Source: an uncultured Acetatifactor sp.
GTDB lineage: Bacteria > Bacillota > Clostridia > Lachnospirales > Lachnospiraceae
Direction: 5' to 3'
Assembly (NCBI GenBank): GCA_947631615.1
Contig: CANRLX010000014.1
Span: forward strand, 1-44,846
DNA: 44,846 nucleotides
Part shown: positions 23,703 through 33,785 of the stretch, one piece after another
How the letters are laid out: each line of letters begins with the position of its first letter
Numbering within the stretch: the first letter of the stretch is position 1
Made by a program: the position numbers and the translations under genes
The notes under the pieces: generated by a model
Seen by the model: only the letters and a program-made list of their open reading frames with translations
Database searches by the model: none
What the model was told of the DNA's origin: nothing

Positions 23703-25100
23703 ATGGACGACAGTGGGCCTACGGCCAGTATACTATTATTTTTGCTTTTGATCCTGATCGACGTATTTTTTTACGGCTTCCAGGCAGCCCTGGGAAACCT
23801 GAACGAGAGGGAGACGGAGCGCAGGGCGGAGGAGGATAAGGACAAAAAGTCCGTGAGGCTGAAGCTTTTGATCGACGACCCTTCTGTCTACGACTACACG
23901 CTGCAGCTGGCCGTCATTCTGATCCACATGATCGTGGGGGCTTTTTATCTGGGAGTGTGGGAGAATGCCCTGCGGGGGCTGTTTGGCCTGATCCGGGAGT
24001 ATGCGCCGGATCTGGACAGGCTTCCCGCGAGTGTGATCGCCGGCTGCGTGACGGCGGTGTCGCTGCTTGCCCTGCTCTACATACTTCTGACCTTCGGGAT
24101 GCTTCTGCCGAAGAAGATCGCGGCCAGGATACCGGACAAGTGGGCGTATTTTTTTGTCAATCCCATGTATGCAGTCACCAGGATCCTTTCGCCCGTGAAC
24201 GGTCTGGTGAAGGCGACTGCCGGAGGGATCCTGTTTCTCTTCGGAGCCGGAGGAAAAGAGGATGAGAACGATGTGACCGAGGAAGTGATCATCGACATGG
24301 TCAATGAGGGTCATGAGCAGGGCGTTATCGAGGCCAGTGAGGCGAAGATGATATCCAATATCTTTGAGCTGGGGGATAAGGAAGCCCAGAACATCATGAC
24401 GCACCGAAGCAACATCGTCGCCATCGACGGCGCAACCAAACTCAGGGATGCGATCCGCCTCATGCTGGAGGGGCAGAACAGCCGTTATCCCGTTTACGAG
24501 GAAAATATCGATCACATCGTGGGGATCCTGCATTTGAAGGACGCGATGCGGTTCTACCAGTGTGAGGAGAAGCTGGAGTGTCCGGTGAAGGAGCTGAAGG
24601 AGCTTCTGCGCGATCCCCGCTTTGTGCCAAAGACCAAAAACATCGACGAGCTCTTTCGGGAGATGCAGAGGGATAAGCTGCAGATGGTCATTGTGGTGGA
24701 CGAGTACGGCCAGACGGACGGGCTTCTCGCTATGGAGGACATTCTGGAGGAGATCGTCGGCAACATCCAGGACGAGTATGACGAGGACCAGGAGTACATT
24801 GAGGAGAAGAGCGAGGATGAGTATGTCATCGAGGGAAAGACCCCGTTGGAGGAGCTGGAGGAGCGCTTCGGGATCCGCTTTGACAACGAGGACTTTGAGA
24901 CCCTCAACGGGTACCTGATCTCCAGGATGGACCGCATACCGGAGCCGGACGAGTCCTTCGACGTCAACCATGACGGCTACAATTTCAAGGTGCTCTCGGT
25001 GGAGAACAAGATGATCACCAGCGTTCTGCTCACCCGCCTGCCTGCGGAGGAAAAGGAGGAGGGCGCGAAGGAATCCGACCTTGAAGAAAATGGAAATTAG
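23703..25100 (+). CDS. CNNM/CorC-HlyC-type membrane protein with CBS domains
   Basis: This 465-residue integral membrane protein belongs to the CNNM/CorC family, whose members take part in magnesium or other cation transport; the older name hemolysin is misleading. Three or four helices of the DUF21 membrane domain fill residues 1-180 (LLFLLLILIDVFFYGF, LQLAVILIHMIVGAFYL, VIAGCVTAVSLLALLYILL). Two CBS domains lie at about 225-350 (IMTHRSNIVAIDG, SRYPVYEENIDHIVGILH, MVIVVDEYGQTDGLLAMEDILEEIVG), followed by the C-terminal CorC_HlyC beta domain (YVIEGKTPLEELEERFG, TLNGYLISRM). The start at ATG 23703 lies downstream of a good promoter and of AGAGG. It is transcribed alone or with yebC, which has its own promoter. 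Substrate ion is not readable. Confidence 0.92.
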   Translation: MDDSGPTASILLFLLLILIDVFFYGFQAALGNLNERETERRAEEDKDKKSVRLKLLIDDPSVYDYTLQLAVILIHMIVGAFYLGVWENALRGLFGLIREYAPDLDRLPASVIAGCVTAVSLLALLYILLTFGMLLPKKIAARIPDKWAYFFVNPMYAVTRILSPVNGLVKATAGGILFLFGAGGKEDENDVTEEVIIDMVNEGHEQGVIEASEAKMISNIFELGDKEAQNIMTHRSNIVAIDGATKLRDAIRLMLEGQNSRYPVYEENIDHIVGILHLKDAMRFYQCEEKLECPVKELKELLRDPRFVPKTKNIDELFREMQRDKLQMVIVVDEYGQTDGLLAMEDILEEIVGNIQDEYDEDQEYIEEKSEDEYVIEGKTPLEELEERFGIRFDNEDFETLNGYLISRMDRIPEPDESFDVNHDGYNFKVLSVENKMITSVLLTRLPAEEKEEGAKESDLEENGN

Positions 25101-25109
25101 TGCTATGAT
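25081..25109 (+). promoter_or_regulatory. Sigma-A promoter of yebC
   Basis: TTGAAG (25081-25086), 17-base spacer, TATGAT (25104-25109), straddling the end of the preceding gene. Confidence 0.6.
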
Positions 25110-25155
25110 GAAAGAGATTGCCAAACAAAGAGAATACTAAAAAAGGAGCAGGATT

Positions 25156-25884
25156 ATGTCTGGACATTCTAAATTTGCGAACATTAAACATAAAAAGGAA
25201 AAGAACGACGCCGCAAAGGGCAAGATCTTTACCATTATCGGCCGTGAGATCGCGGTGGCGGTAAAGGAGGGCGGTCCCGACCCAGGCAACAACTTTAAGC
25301 TGGCGACCGTTATCGCCAAGGCGAAGGCCAACAATATGCCGAACGATACCATTGAGAGGGGCATCAAGAAGGCGGCAGGCGATGTGGGCAACGTAAACTA
25401 TGAGTATGTTACATACGAGGGATACGGGCCAAACGGCATCGCCATCATCGTGGACGCGCTTACGGACAACAAGAACCGCACGGCGGCGAACGTGAGGAGC
25501 GCCTTTACCAAGGGACAGGGAAATGTGGGTACGCCCGGCTGCGTGTCCTTTATGTTTGACAAAAAGGGACAGATCATCGTGGACAAGGAGGAGTGCGACA
25601 CGGAGGCGGACGATCTGATGATGCTGGCGTTAGATGCCGGCGCGGAGGATTTCTCGGAGGAGGAGGACAGTTACGAGGTGCTGACCGATCCCGACGGCCT
25701 GGAGCCGGTCCGCAAGGCGCTGGAGGACGCGGGCGTTCCCATGATGAGCGCGGAGGTCACCATGATCCCGCAGAATTATGTGGCGCTGACCGATGAGACC
25801 GCGGTGAAGAATCTGCAGAGGACGCTGGATCTTCTGGAGGATGACGACGACGTGCAGGCGGTCTATCACAACTGGGATGAGTGA
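25156..25884 (+). CDS. yebC: YebC/PmpR-family protein
   Basis: This 242-residue protein starts with the family signature [18 protein letters not shown] and contains [60 protein letters not shown] and the acidic tail [16 protein letters not shown]. YebC proteins were long called DNA-binding regulators; recent work on family members links them to translation of proline-rich stretches on the ribosome. Location is cytosolic. AAAAAAGGAGCAGG gives a strong ribosome site for ATG 25156. The gene is followed by a glycosyltransferase 31 bases later without a terminator, so the three genes to 28404 may form one operon. Family is secure, role less so. Confidence 0.96.
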   Translation: MSGHSKFANIKHKKEKNDAAKGKIFTIIGREIAVAVKEGGPDPGNNFKLATVIAKAKANNMPNDTIERGIKKAAGDVGNVNYEYVTYEGYGPNGIAIIVDALTDNKNRTAANVRSAFTKGQGNVGTPGCVSFMFDKKGQIIVDKEECDTEADDLMMLALDAGAEDFSEEEDSYEVLTDPDGLEPVRKALEDAGVPMMSAEVTMIPQNYVALTDETAVKNLQRTLDLLEDDDDVQAVYHNWDE

Positions 25885-25915
25885 GGAAGACGATTCTTTG
25901 AATACGGAGGACACT

Positions 25916-26860
25916 ATGGATAAATTGGCGATTGTAGTCCCGTGCTATAACGAGGAGGAGGTGCTGAAGATCGCCTCCGAGGCGCTGCGGGGAGTGCTGG
26001 ACGATCTGATCCAAAAAGGAAAAATTGCAGACGACAGTTTTCTTCTCTTTGTAAACGACGGCAGCAAGGACCGTACCTGGGAGCTGATTGAGGAGGAGCA
26101 CAGGGCGCATCCTACGCAGGTGTGCGGCGTGAAGCTCGCGGGCAACGTGGGCCATCAGTTTGCCCTGACGGCCGGATTGATCACGGCGAAGGACATGAGC
26201 GATGTGACGGTGTCCATCGACGCGGATCTTCAGGATGACACGGCGGTGATCGAGGAGATGATCGATAAGTTTCACGCGGGCTGTGACATTGTGTACGGCG
26301 TGCGCAGGGAGCGCAAGACGGACACCTTCTTCAAGCGCACCACGGCGCAGGGGTTCTACAAGGTGATGGAGCTGATGGGTGTAAAAACCGTTTACAACCA
26401 TGCGGATTTCCGCCTGATGTCCAGGAGAGCGGTGGAGCAGTTTTCCCTGTACAAGGAGACCAATCTGTTTTTGCGGGGAATGATGCCTTTGATCGGATAT
26501 CAGACCGATATGGTCTACTATGACCGCAAGGAGAGAGTGGCGGGCGAATCCAAATATCCTTTGAAGAAAATGCTGGCGCTGGCCTTTAACGGGATATCCT
26601 CCTTCAGTGTGAAGCCGATCAGCCTGATCCTGGGAGTGGGGATGTTCATTATCTTCGCATCGGTGATAGCGGCGATCTATGCGCTGATCTCCTTCTTTAC
26701 GGGGCATGTTGTGCCGGGCTGGACCTCCTTAATTTTGTCGATCTGGTTTTTGGGCGGCGTACAGCTTCTTGCCATCGGGCTGGTGGGACAGTATATCGGC
26801 AAAATTTATATCGAAGTGAAGCATAGACCCCGCTATAATATTGAAAAGGTACTGAAATGA
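25916..26860 (+). CDS. Glycosyltransferase family 2, polyprenyl-phosphate sugar synthase type (GtrB/DPM1-like)
   Basis: The 314-residue protein has a GT2 domain: LAIVVPCYNEEEVL, LFVNDGSKDRTWELI, LAGNVGHQFALTAGLITA and the metal site SIDADLQDD, then DFRLMSRRAVEQF and ESKYPLKKML. Two membrane helices close the protein (ISLILGVGMFIIFASVI and LILSIWFLGGVQLLAIGLVGQYI). Enzymes of this layout transfer a sugar from a nucleotide sugar to undecaprenyl phosphate at the inner face of the membrane, feeding wall polymer or protein modification. ATG 25916 follows CGGAGG by five bases; an ATG at 25877 has no site. Its stop overlaps the start of a polytopic membrane protein (ATGA), a likely partner that could use the lipid-linked sugar. 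Confidence 0.92.
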   Translation: MDKLAIVVPCYNEEEVLKIASEALRGVLDDLIQKGKIADDSFLLFVNDGSKDRTWELIEEEHRAHPTQVCGVKLAGNVGHQFALTAGLITAKDMSDVTVSIDADLQDDTAVIEEMIDKFHAGCDIVYGVRRERKTDTFFKRTTAQGFYKVMELMGVKTVYNHADFRLMSRRAVEQFSLYKETNLFLRGMMPLIGYQTDMVYYDRKERVAGESKYPLKKMLALAFNGISSFSVKPISLILGVGMFIIFASVIAAIYALISFFTGHVVPGWTSLILSIWFLGGVQLLAIGLVGQYIGKIYIEVKHRPRYNIEKVLK

Positions 26861-28404
26861 TCCGGAAGAAAAATTTTTTCAGTTATGTCATATGGGCGTT
26901 TTACACGCTTCTTGCGCTGGGGGGGATGTACCTGGGGGCGGTGCGCTTCTGTGCCCAAATGTCGTATCCGATCCTGGGAAGCCTTATCCTCTGCTGCGCG
27001 CTCCTTCTCTTGGGAGGGGGCCTTTCGTGGGCGGCCGGTATCGTCAAACGAAAGGGGAGGAAGCTTCCTTCCTGGAAGGGAAGGAAAAGGATTCTGGCGG
27101 AGGGCGCGCTTTTTTTGGCGCTCCTTGCGGCGGGTCTTTTTCTGCGTCTGGGAGGGCTTTCCGGCGGCGTGTCCACCAACGAATATTTTGAGTATGCTAT
27201 GGTGGGGGAGGGAAGCGTGATCCCGCCCTTTTCCCACCGGATCGTGAGCGTGTACCTGTATCTTTTGCACTTTGTGTTTCTTTTGTTCGGCAACAAGCTG
27301 GCGGCGGGGATCTGGCTTCAGATGATCCTGCAGGCGGCGGCCCTTTTGCTTTTGTATGCGGCAGTGCGGAGACTGTCCGGAGTTGTGCCCGCTATGACGG
27401 CGCTTTTTTTTGCCGTCACATCGCCGTACCTGGCGGGCAGGGCGCTTAGCCTTTCCCCCAGTGCCCTGCTCCTGTTTCTGACCGGCGCAGCGCTGCTTTT
27501 GGCCTCCTGTTTTGTTCTGGGAAAGGGAAAGAGAATCGGATGGGGGCTTTGCGCCGGTTTGGCGGCGGGGGCGCTGACGTATCTGGATCCCGTGGGGATC
27601 GCCGTGCTCCTGGTCATGGTGGCTGGCGTTTGGCAAAACGGCCGGGGGACGGAGCGGGTCTCTGACCGGACGGCTGCCTGTGTCGTTGGGATGTTTGCGG
27701 CGGCCGTGGGATTTTCCCTGTTGGCCGGAATGGACATAGGGCTTGGGCGCGTGGTGTCAGGGACGCCGTTTTCCGTCTGGGGCGGCGATACGCCCGGGGT
27801 GTTTCGGATGCCCTTTTCCAGCGCTTCGGCGTGCCATCCCTGGGATATGGTGCCGCTTCTTTTGTGCAGTGTGGGCATTTTTAGCTTCTGGGTCTGCAGG
27901 GAGTCAAGGCAGATGGGCGTGTGGACTCCCGCCGCGCTGTTTTTGACGGGGGCGGCCCTCTTTGGGGTGCTGCCTGCCGCCTCGGACGCCGATATGTGGA
28001 TTTTACTCTCTGCCGGAATCCTGGCGGGCGTAAGCCTCTCCCAGCTGGGAGGCGGAGCTGTGATTTCGGCCGGGGCAGGGGAGGAAGGCCAGCCGGAACT
28101 GCAAAAGCAGCCGAATCCGGAACCGCAAGGCCAGCCGGAACTGCAAAAGCAACCGGATCCGGAACCGCAAGGCCAACCGGAGCCGCAAAAGCGGCCGGAG
28201 CCTGCCGCAAAGGGGGCCGGAGAGCCGGGGAAGGTGGTGACGGTCACCGTCCGGGGGGAGACGAAGCAGGTGAAGCTTTTGGACAACCCGCTTCCTCTGC
28301 CGAAGCGGCGGGAGCACAAGCCTATGGACTACAGCCAAAAGACGATCGGGGCCTACGACGGCTACGATTATCCGGTGCCGGACGACGACGATTATGATAT
28401 CTGA
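26857..28404 (+). CDS. Polytopic membrane protein, possible GT-C-like partner, with repeat tail
   Basis: The 515-residue product has about ten hydrophobic helices up to residue 400, then a Pro/Gln/Glu-rich cytoplasmic or surface tail. The first large loop holds GGVSTNEYFEYAMVGEG and PPFSHRIVSVYLYLLHF, in the place where GT-C enzymes such as GT39 keep an acidic catalytic residue, and the overall layout resembles that superfamily; this is inference from topology and from the adjoining polyprenyl-sugar synthase, with which it overlaps by four bases. The tail has three 14-residue repeats (GQPELQKQPNPEPQ type) and ends with a short motif (MDYSQKTIGAYDGYDYPVP) and an acidic DDDDYDI. No exact family is recognised. 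Confidence 0.8.
   Translation: MIRKKNFFSYVIWAFYTLLALGGMYLGAVRFCAQMSYPILGSLILCCALLLLGGGLSWAAGIVKRKGRKLPSWKGRKRILAEGALFLALLAAGLFLRLGGLSGGVSTNEYFEYAMVGEGSVIPPFSHRIVSVYLYLLHFVFLLFGNKLAAGIWLQMILQAAALLLLYAAVRRLSGVVPAMTALFFAVTSPYLAGRALSLSPSALLLFLTGAALLLASCFVLGKGKRIGWGLCAGLAAGALTYLDPVGIAVLLVMVAGVWQNGRGTERVSDRTAACVVGMFAAAVGFSLLAGMDIGLGRVVSGTPFSVWGGDTPGVFRMPFSSASACHPWDMVPLLLCSVGIFSFWVCRESRQMGVWTPAALFLTGAALFGVLPAASDADMWILLSAGILAGVSLSQLGGGAVISAGAGEEGQPELQKQPNPEPQGQPELQKQPDPEPQGQPEPQKRPEPAAKGAGEPGKVVTVTVRGETKQVKLLDNPLPLPKRREHKPMDYSQKTIGAYDGYDYPVPDDDDYDI
28087..28212 (+). repeat. Three 42-bp tandem repeats in the membrane protein tail
   Basis: Units at 28087, 28129 and 28171 are 42 bp each; the first two differ at only two bases and the third is more diverged. 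They encode 14-residue Gln/Pro/Glu units in frame. Confidence 0.85.
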
Positions 28405-28468
28405 CGCGCGTTCCCCTGGGGCCGCATCAAAACCGCATAAAAAATAAAATCCGTGAAATAGTAAGAGG

Positions 28469-28504
28469 GACTGTACCGAAGACGCTTCGGTATGGTCTTT
28501 CTGT
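28469..28504 (+). terminator. Hairpin ending the yebC-GT operon
   Basis: A 13-bp stem (28469-28481 with 28485-28497, two G-U) with an ACG loop is followed by TTTCTGTGTT. The U-tract is broken, so termination may be partial. The rest of 28405-28576 holds only a short direct repeat AAAACCGAAA and the ribosome site for the next gene. Confidence 0.65.
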
Positions 28505-28576
28505 GTTAGGGAAACCAGATAGCACAGGACAGGAAAACCGAAAATAAAACCGAAATAAAAGGGAGGCGGTCAGACC

Positions 28577-29335
28577 GTGGAGAACAGACAGAACCAATCC
28601 AAAGGAAACGACGGCAGAAACGACAGGGAAAATCCGGACGAGAGTAAGAAGCGGGAGCAGAGGGAGCAGTCGGAGGAAAAGCAGGAGGAACGGATCAAAC
28701 AGACGGGGCAGCTTACCCTGAATGAGAACGAGGAGCACCACACCATTCATCTTTTGTCCATCATCGGGGAGATCGAAGGGCATGACAATCTGTCCAGCAA
28801 TTCCAAGACCACCAAGTATGAGCATATCCTGCCCCAGCTTGCGGCGATCGAGGACAGCAAGGACATCCAGGGGGTCCTGGTGATCTTAAACACCATGGGA
28901 GGGGATGTGGAGGCTGGGCTTGCCATCGCGGAGATGCTTGCGTCCCTGAGCAAGCCTACCGTGTCGCTGGTGCTTGGGGGGAGTCATTCCATCGGCGTTC
29001 CCATCGCGGTCAGCACGGATTACTCCTATATCGTTCCCAGCGGCACCATGGTGATCCATCCGGTGCGGATGAACGGCACCGTCATCGGGGTCCCGCAGAC
29101 GTTTGACTATTTCAAGTCGATCCAGGACAGGATCACGGGGTTTGTATGCCGTCACTGTCGGGTGGAGCGCGGGCGCTTTGAGGCGATGATGATGGAGACC
29201 GGCGTGCTCACAAAGGATGTGGGAACGATCCTTGTGGGGGAGGAAGCCGTGGACAACGGTATTATTGACGAGGTGGGCGGGATTGACAAGGCGATCCGCA
29301 GTTTACATTTGATGATTGAAAAGAGAGGACAATGA
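28577..29335 (+). CDS. ClpP-family serine protease, TepA-like
   Basis: The 252-residue protein starts with about 50 charged, Glu/Arg/Asn-rich residues that are probably disordered, followed by a ClpP-fold domain: HLLSIIGEIEGHD, VLVILNTMGGDVEAGLAIAEML, the Ser motif GGSHSIGVPIAVS and the His motif MVIHPVRMNGT, and KDVGTILVGEEAVDNGIIDEVGG. It resembles B. subtilis TepA (YmfB), a cytosolic membrane-associated ClpP relative, which also sits directly before spoIIIE. The start is GTG 28577 with GGGAGG ten bases upstream. No Clp ATPase gene is near, and the family usually acts without one. It is followed by ftsK, whose promoter lies at the end of this gene. Confidence 0.9.
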   Translation: MENRQNQSKGNDGRNDRENPDESKKREQREQSEEKQEERIKQTGQLTLNENEEHHTIHLLSIIGEIEGHDNLSSNSKTTKYEHILPQLAAIEDSKDIQGVLVILNTMGGDVEAGLAIAEMLASLSKPTVSLVLGGSHSIGVPIAVSTDYSYIVPSGTMVIHPVRMNGTVIGVPQTFDYFKSIQDRITGFVCRHCRVERGRFEAMMMETGVLTKDVGTILVGEEAVDNGIIDEVGGIDKAIRSLHLMIEKRGQ

Positions 29336-29344
29336 TGGTATACT
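29316..29344 (+). promoter_or_regulatory. Promoter for ftsK/spoIIIE within the end of the protease gene
   Basis: TTGAAA (29316-29321), 17-base spacer, TATACT (29339-29344), 62 bases before the ftsK start. Confidence 0.55.
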
Positions 29345-29405
29345 AAATAAGTATATTTATTTTTCGATCCTTTTGGAAATACGACTATTAAGGCAGAGAG
29401 GTAGG

Positions 29406-32078
29406 ATGAAGATGGCATCGGCATCCGGCAAAAAAACATCATCTTCCCGAAAAAAAAGCACAACCGGCAGAAAGGCTGACCCGGAACAGATGGAAAAGGA
29501 CAGCGCGCTGTTTCATGAGATCGGCCTGATTGTCCTTTTTGCGGTGACGCTGATCTTGTTTTTCTGTAATTTTGGCATTATCGGTTCCGTCGGGGATTCG
29601 ATCAGCGGCGTTCTTTTCGGACTGTTTGGATTTACCGCGTATATTGCATCGATCCTTTTGTTTCTGGCGTTTGCGTTCTGGTTTGCCAACCGGGGCAACC
29701 CCACCGCGGTGCGGAAGCTGGCGGCGGGCGTGGCGCTCTTTCTGATGGCGGGGGTGGTCTGCGATCTCGTGGCCGGAATGTCGGGGGATATGGACCGCTA
29801 CGACGCGGGAGCGATCTATCTTTTCTGCAGCGACGGCAGAAAGGGCGGAGGCGTGCTCGCCGGAAGCGTCGCCTACCTGTTACAGCACTATCTGGGAACC
29901 ATAGGCACCATCCTTCTGGTGCTTTTGTGCTCCGTGATCAGCCTGATCCTTCTCACAGAGCGCTCGTTTTTAAGCGGCGTGCGAAGCGGCGGGAGCCGGA
30001 TACGGGAGCTCTCCCGTGAGGACGCCAAACGGCGCAGGGAGCAGGCGGCCGTCCGCAGAAAGGAGCAGGACAGGCAGCGCGCCCGCAGGGAGGAAGAGCG
30101 AAGGATCCGCGCGGAGGAGAAGGAAAACGACAGGATCCTGCGCATGGAGAAAAAGGTCACGGGCGTAATGGTCGACACTTCTCTCAAAAAAGAGACGGAC
30201 CGGCGGGGAGAAAACATTCATGAGATCACCTGTCCCGACGAGCGGGAGGGCGAAGGGGAAGACGCCTTTTCGGAGGAGAGCGGAGCGGATTCGGGGGCTG
30301 TCTTTGATTTCGAGAAGATCCGGATCCGAAGCACCCACCAGGTGACGCTGGATCCGTCCGTGTATGAGGCGGCGGAAGCCGTCGATGCGCCAGGGGACGA
30401 GGAGCTGGAGACGGTGGAGACAGAGGCCGTGGGGCACTTTTTAGAGCCGTCCGGAGCGGAGGATCCGTTTTTGGCTGCGGAGAGTAAACCGGTACAGGCG
30501 CCCGACAGGGAGCGGCAGACGGCCGCTGCAGAGCCTCGTCCCAAGCCGGTGGCGAGCCGTCCGGCGGTACATAGCGACACTGCAGGAGCCCCTTTGGAGA
30601 AGAGCGCGGTTCCCAGGGAATACCGAAAGCCGTCCCTGAATCTGCTGCAGAAGGGCAAGGCGGCGGTGGGAGACTCCGAGCGGGAGCTGAAGGAGACCGC
30701 AAAGCGCCTGCAGCAGACGCTGGCCACTTTCGGCGTGAAGGTGGCGATCACCGATATCAGCCAGGGGCCCTCCGTCACCCGCTACGAGATGCAGCCGGAG
30801 CAGGGTGTCAAGGTGTCCAAGATCGTGGGCCTGACCGAGGACATCAAGCTGAATCTGGCGGCCACCGACATCCGCATGGAGGCCCCCATACCGGGCAAGG
30901 CGGCGATCGGTATCGAGGTGCCCAACCGGGAGACTATGCCGGTCTCTCTGCGGGAGCTTTTAGAGACTTCGGAATTTCAGAACTTTAAATCCAACCTGGC
31001 CTTTGCCGTCGGCAAGGACATTGCCGGCAAGGTGGTGGTGACGGACATTGCAAAGATGCCCCACATGCTGATTGCGGGTTCCACCGGTTCCGGTAAATCC
31101 GTCTGCATCAACACGCTGATTATGAGTATTCTGTACAAGGCCCATCCGGACGAGGTGAAGCTGATTATGGTGGATCCCAAGGTGGTGGAGCTGAGCGTGT
31201 ACAACGGGATTCCCCACCTGCTGATACCGGTGGTGACGGATCCCAAGAAGGCGTCCGCCGCTCTGCACTGGGCGGTCACGGAGATGGACGACCGCTACCG
31301 CAGGCTGGCGGAGCTGAACGTGAGGGAGATCCACGGATACAACGAGAAGGTCAAAATGATGCGGGATAGGGGCGATGAAAACGCGCCCGCCACCATGCCG
31401 CAGATCGTGATTATTGTGGACGAGCTGGCGGATCTGATGATGGTGGCCGCCGGGGAGGTGGAGGAGTCGATCTGCCGTCTGGCGCAGCTTGCGAGAGCGG
31501 CGGGGATCCATCTGATCATCGCCACCCAGCGCCCCAGCGTGGATGTCATCACCGGACTGATCAAGGCCAACATGCCCAGCCGTGTGGCGTTCGCCGTGTC
31601 CAGCGGCGTGGACTCCAGGACCATTTTGGACATGAACGGCGCGGAGAAGCTGTTGGGAAAGGGCGACATGCTCTTTTACCCCCAGGGCTATTCCAAGCCG
31701 GCCCGCGTACAGGGAGCTTTCGTCTCTGACAGGGAGGTGTCGGACGTGGTGGACTTTCTGAAAAATCAGGCGATCGGCAACACCTATGCGGAGGAGATCG
31801 AGGCGAAGATCAGTCAGGGCGGCAGCGCGGGAGGAGCCGCGGGAGGTGACTCTGAGGCCAGAGACGAGTATTTTGAACAGGCTGGCCGCTTTATCATAGA
31901 CAAGGACAAGGCGTCCATCGGGATGCTGCAGCGAGTGCTGAAGGTGGGATTTAACCGCGCCGCGCGGATCATGGACCAGCTGTGCGAGTACGGCGTGGTC
32001 GGCGAGGAGGAAGGGACCAAGCCCAGAAAGGTACTCATGAGCATGGAACAGTTTGAGCAGCTTTTGGAGGACATCTAG
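29406..32078 (+). CDS. ftsK: FtsK/SpoIIIE DNA translocase
   Basis: This 890-residue motor pumps DNA through the closing septum in division and, in spore formers, into the prespore. The first 25-30 residues are basic, followed by four membrane helices to about residue 180 and a long charged linker rich in Arg and Glu (about 190-420). Then comes the motor: [15 protein letters not shown] alpha domain from about 430, Walker [10 protein letters not shown] at about 558, Walker [13 protein letters not shown] near 667, [24 protein letters not shown], and the C-terminal gamma winged helix ([27 protein letters not shown]) that reads KOPS/SRS. ATG 29406 (GAGGTAGG just upstream) and ATG 29412 are both possible starts. 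Position after a TepA-like gene matches the B. subtilis spoIIIE locus. Confidence 0.96.
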   Translation: MKMASASGKKTSSSRKKSTTGRKADPEQMEKDSALFHEIGLIVLFAVTLILFFCNFGIIGSVGDSISGVLFGLFGFTAYIASILLFLAFAFWFANRGNPTAVRKLAAGVALFLMAGVVCDLVAGMSGDMDRYDAGAIYLFCSDGRKGGGVLAGSVAYLLQHYLGTIGTILLVLLCSVISLILLTERSFLSGVRSGGSRIRELSREDAKRRREQAAVRRKEQDRQRARREEERRIRAEEKENDRILRMEKKVTGVMVDTSLKKETDRRGENIHEITCPDEREGEGEDAFSEESGADSGAVFDFEKIRIRSTHQVTLDPSVYEAAEAVDAPGDEELETVETEAVGHFLEPSGAEDPFLAAESKPVQAPDRERQTAAAEPRPKPVASRPAVHSDTAGAPLEKSAVPREYRKPSLNLLQKGKAAVGDSERELKETAKRLQQTLATFGVKVAITDISQGPSVTRYEMQPEQGVKVSKIVGLTEDIKLNLAATDIRMEAPIPGKAAIGIEVPNRETMPVSLRELLETSEFQNFKSNLAFAVGKDIAGKVVVTDIAKMPHMLIAGSTGSGKSVCINTLIMSILYKAHPDEVKLIMVDPKVVELSVYNGIPHLLIPVVTDPKKASAALHWAVTEMDDRYRRLAELNVREIHGYNEKVKMMRDRGDENAPATMPQIVIIVDELADLMMVAAGEVEESICRLAQLARAAGIHLIIATQRPSVDVITGLIKANMPSRVAFAVSSGVDSRTILDMNGAEKLLGKGDMLFYPQGYSKPARVQGAFVSDREVSDVVDFLKNQAIGNTYAEEIEAKISQGGSAGGAAGGDSEARDEYFEQAGRFIIDKDKASIGMLQRVLKVGFNRAARIMDQLCEYGVVGEEEGTKPRKVLMSMEQFEQLLEDI

Positions 32079-32089
32079 GAGGAGAGATT

Positions 32090-33757
32090 ATGAAGACGGA
32101 TATTCAGATCGCGCAGGAGGCGGTGCTTGAGCCGATCACGGAGGTGGCGGCCGGTCTGGGCATCGCGCCGGAGGAGCTGGAGCTCTACGGAAAATATAAG
32201 GCGAAGCTGTCGGACGAATACATAGAGAAGATCCGTTCCAATCCGGACGGCAAGCTGATTTTGGTGACGGCGATCAATCCGACCCCTGCGGGGGAGGGAA
32301 AGACGACGACCAGCGTTGGGCTGGGAGAGGCGTTTGGCAGACTCGGGAAAAAGGCGGTGATCGCTCTCAGGGAGCCCTCCCTGGGGCCGTGCTTCGGCAT
32401 CAAGGGAGGGGCCGCGGGAGGCGGTTACGCCCAGGTGGTTCCCATGGAGGATCTGAATCTGCACTTTACCGGTGACTTCCACGCGATCACCTCCGCCAAC
32501 AATCTGCTGGCGGCACTTTTGGACAACCATATCCAGCAGGGCAACGAGCTGCGGATCGACCCGCGCCAGATCGTCTGGAAGCGCTGTGAGGATATGAATG
32601 ACAGGGCCCTTCGGAATATCGTGATCGGTCTGGGCGGCAGGACGGACGGTTTTGTGCGGGAGGATCACTTTGTGATCACGGTGGCCAGCGAGATTATGGC
32701 GATCCTGTGCCTGGCTTCCGACATGAGGGATTTGAAGGAGCGCCTGTCCCGCATCGTAGTGGCGTACAATCTCTCGGGAGAGCCGGTGACGGCGGGAGAT
32801 TTAAAGGCGGTGGGAGCGATGGCGGCGCTTTTGAAGGACGCCATCAAGCCAAACCTGATACAGACCTTAGAGCACACGCCGGCCTTTGTGCACGGGGGAC
32901 CCTTCGCCAATATCGCCCACGGCTGCAATTCCGTGAGAGCCACCAGGGCCGCGCTCAAGGCCGCGGACTACTGCATCACGGAGGCCGGTTTCGGAGCGGA
33001 TCTGGGGGCGGAGAAGTTTTTTGACATCAAGTGCCGGATAGCGGGGCTAAAGCCCGATGCGGCAGTGCTGGTCGCCACCGTGCGCGCGCTGAAGTACAAC
33101 GGCGGCGTGGCCAGGGAGGATTTGGGGACAGAGGATCTGGAGGCGCTTCGGAGAGGGATCGTCAATCTGGAAAAGCACATAGAGAATCTGCAGAAGTACG
33201 GAGTGCCCGTCGTGGTCACGTTAAATTCCTTCGTGACCGACACGGAGGCGGAGGTCGCCTTTGTCCGCCGCTTCTGTGAGGAGCGCGGCTGTGAGTTCGC
33301 CCTCTCGGAGGTTTGGGAGAAGGGCGGCGAGGGCGGGATCGCCCTGGCGGAGAAGGTGCTGGAGGCGCTCGGCAAAGAGAGCCGTTTCCGGCTTCTCTAT
33401 GAGGACGATCTGAGCCTGCAGGAGAAGATCGAGACCATTGCCAGGGAAATCTACGGAGCGGGTAGCGTAAACATTGCGCCCGCCGCGGCAAAGCAGCTTA
33501 AGAAGCTGGAGCAGCTTGGCTTTGGGCGTCTCCCCGTATGTATGGCCAAAAACCAGTATTCTCTCTCCGACGACCCGACCAGGCTGGGACGGCCGGAGGG
33601 GTTTGAGCTGAACGTGAGGGAGGCCTATGTTTCTGCGGGCGCCGGTTTTGTGGTGGTCCTGACAGGGGCGGTGATGACCATGCCGGGGCTTCCCAAGGAG
33701 CCTGCGGCCTACAGGATCGATGTGAACGACAACGGTGTGATCACGGGGCTTTTTTGA
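32090..33757 (+). CDS. fhs: Formate--tetrahydrofolate ligase
   Basis: This 555-residue cytosolic enzyme joins formate to tetrahydrofolate using ATP, giving 10-formyl-THF for purine synthesis, the Wood-Ljungdahl methyl branch or serine/glycine metabolism. The ATP loop [10 protein letters not shown] at about 65-74, [45 protein letters not shown] (with F for L), [12 protein letters not shown] and [16 protein letters not shown] are all textbook. It has the family's full length. AGGAGGAG precedes the ATG at 32090, just 11 bases after ftsK. It is followed by folD, forming the formate-to-methylene-THF module. No acetyl-CoA synthase gene is in the window, so an acetogenic role is not shown. Confidence 0.98.
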   Translation: MKTDIQIAQEAVLEPITEVAAGLGIAPEELELYGKYKAKLSDEYIEKIRSNPDGKLILVTAINPTPAGEGKTTTSVGLGEAFGRLGKKAVIALREPSLGPCFGIKGGAAGGGYAQVVPMEDLNLHFTGDFHAITSANNLLAALLDNHIQQGNELRIDPRQIVWKRCEDMNDRALRNIVIGLGGRTDGFVREDHFVITVASEIMAILCLASDMRDLKERLSRIVVAYNLSGEPVTAGDLKAVGAMAALLKDAIKPNLIQTLEHTPAFVHGGPFANIAHGCNSVRATRAALKAADYCITEAGFGADLGAEKFFDIKCRIAGLKPDAAVLVATVRALKYNGGVAREDLGTEDLEALRRGIVNLEKHIENLQKYGVPVVVTLNSFVTDTEAEVAFVRRFCEERGCEFALSEVWEKGGEGGIALAEKVLEALGKESRFRLLYEDDLSLQEKIETIAREIYGAGSVNIAPAAAKQLKKLEQLGFGRLPVCMAKNQYSLSDDPTRLGRPEGFELNVREAYVSAGAGFVVVLTGAVMTMPGLPKEPAAYRIDVNDNGVITGLF

Positions 33758-33785
33758 GAACGATAAGCCCGGAAACGAGGAAACT

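Noticed and set aside
28087..28212. Three regular 42-bp repeats considered as a CRISPR-like array
   Set aside because: They are contiguous, in frame and encode a Gln/Pro/Glu tail; no unique spacers and no cas genes are present.
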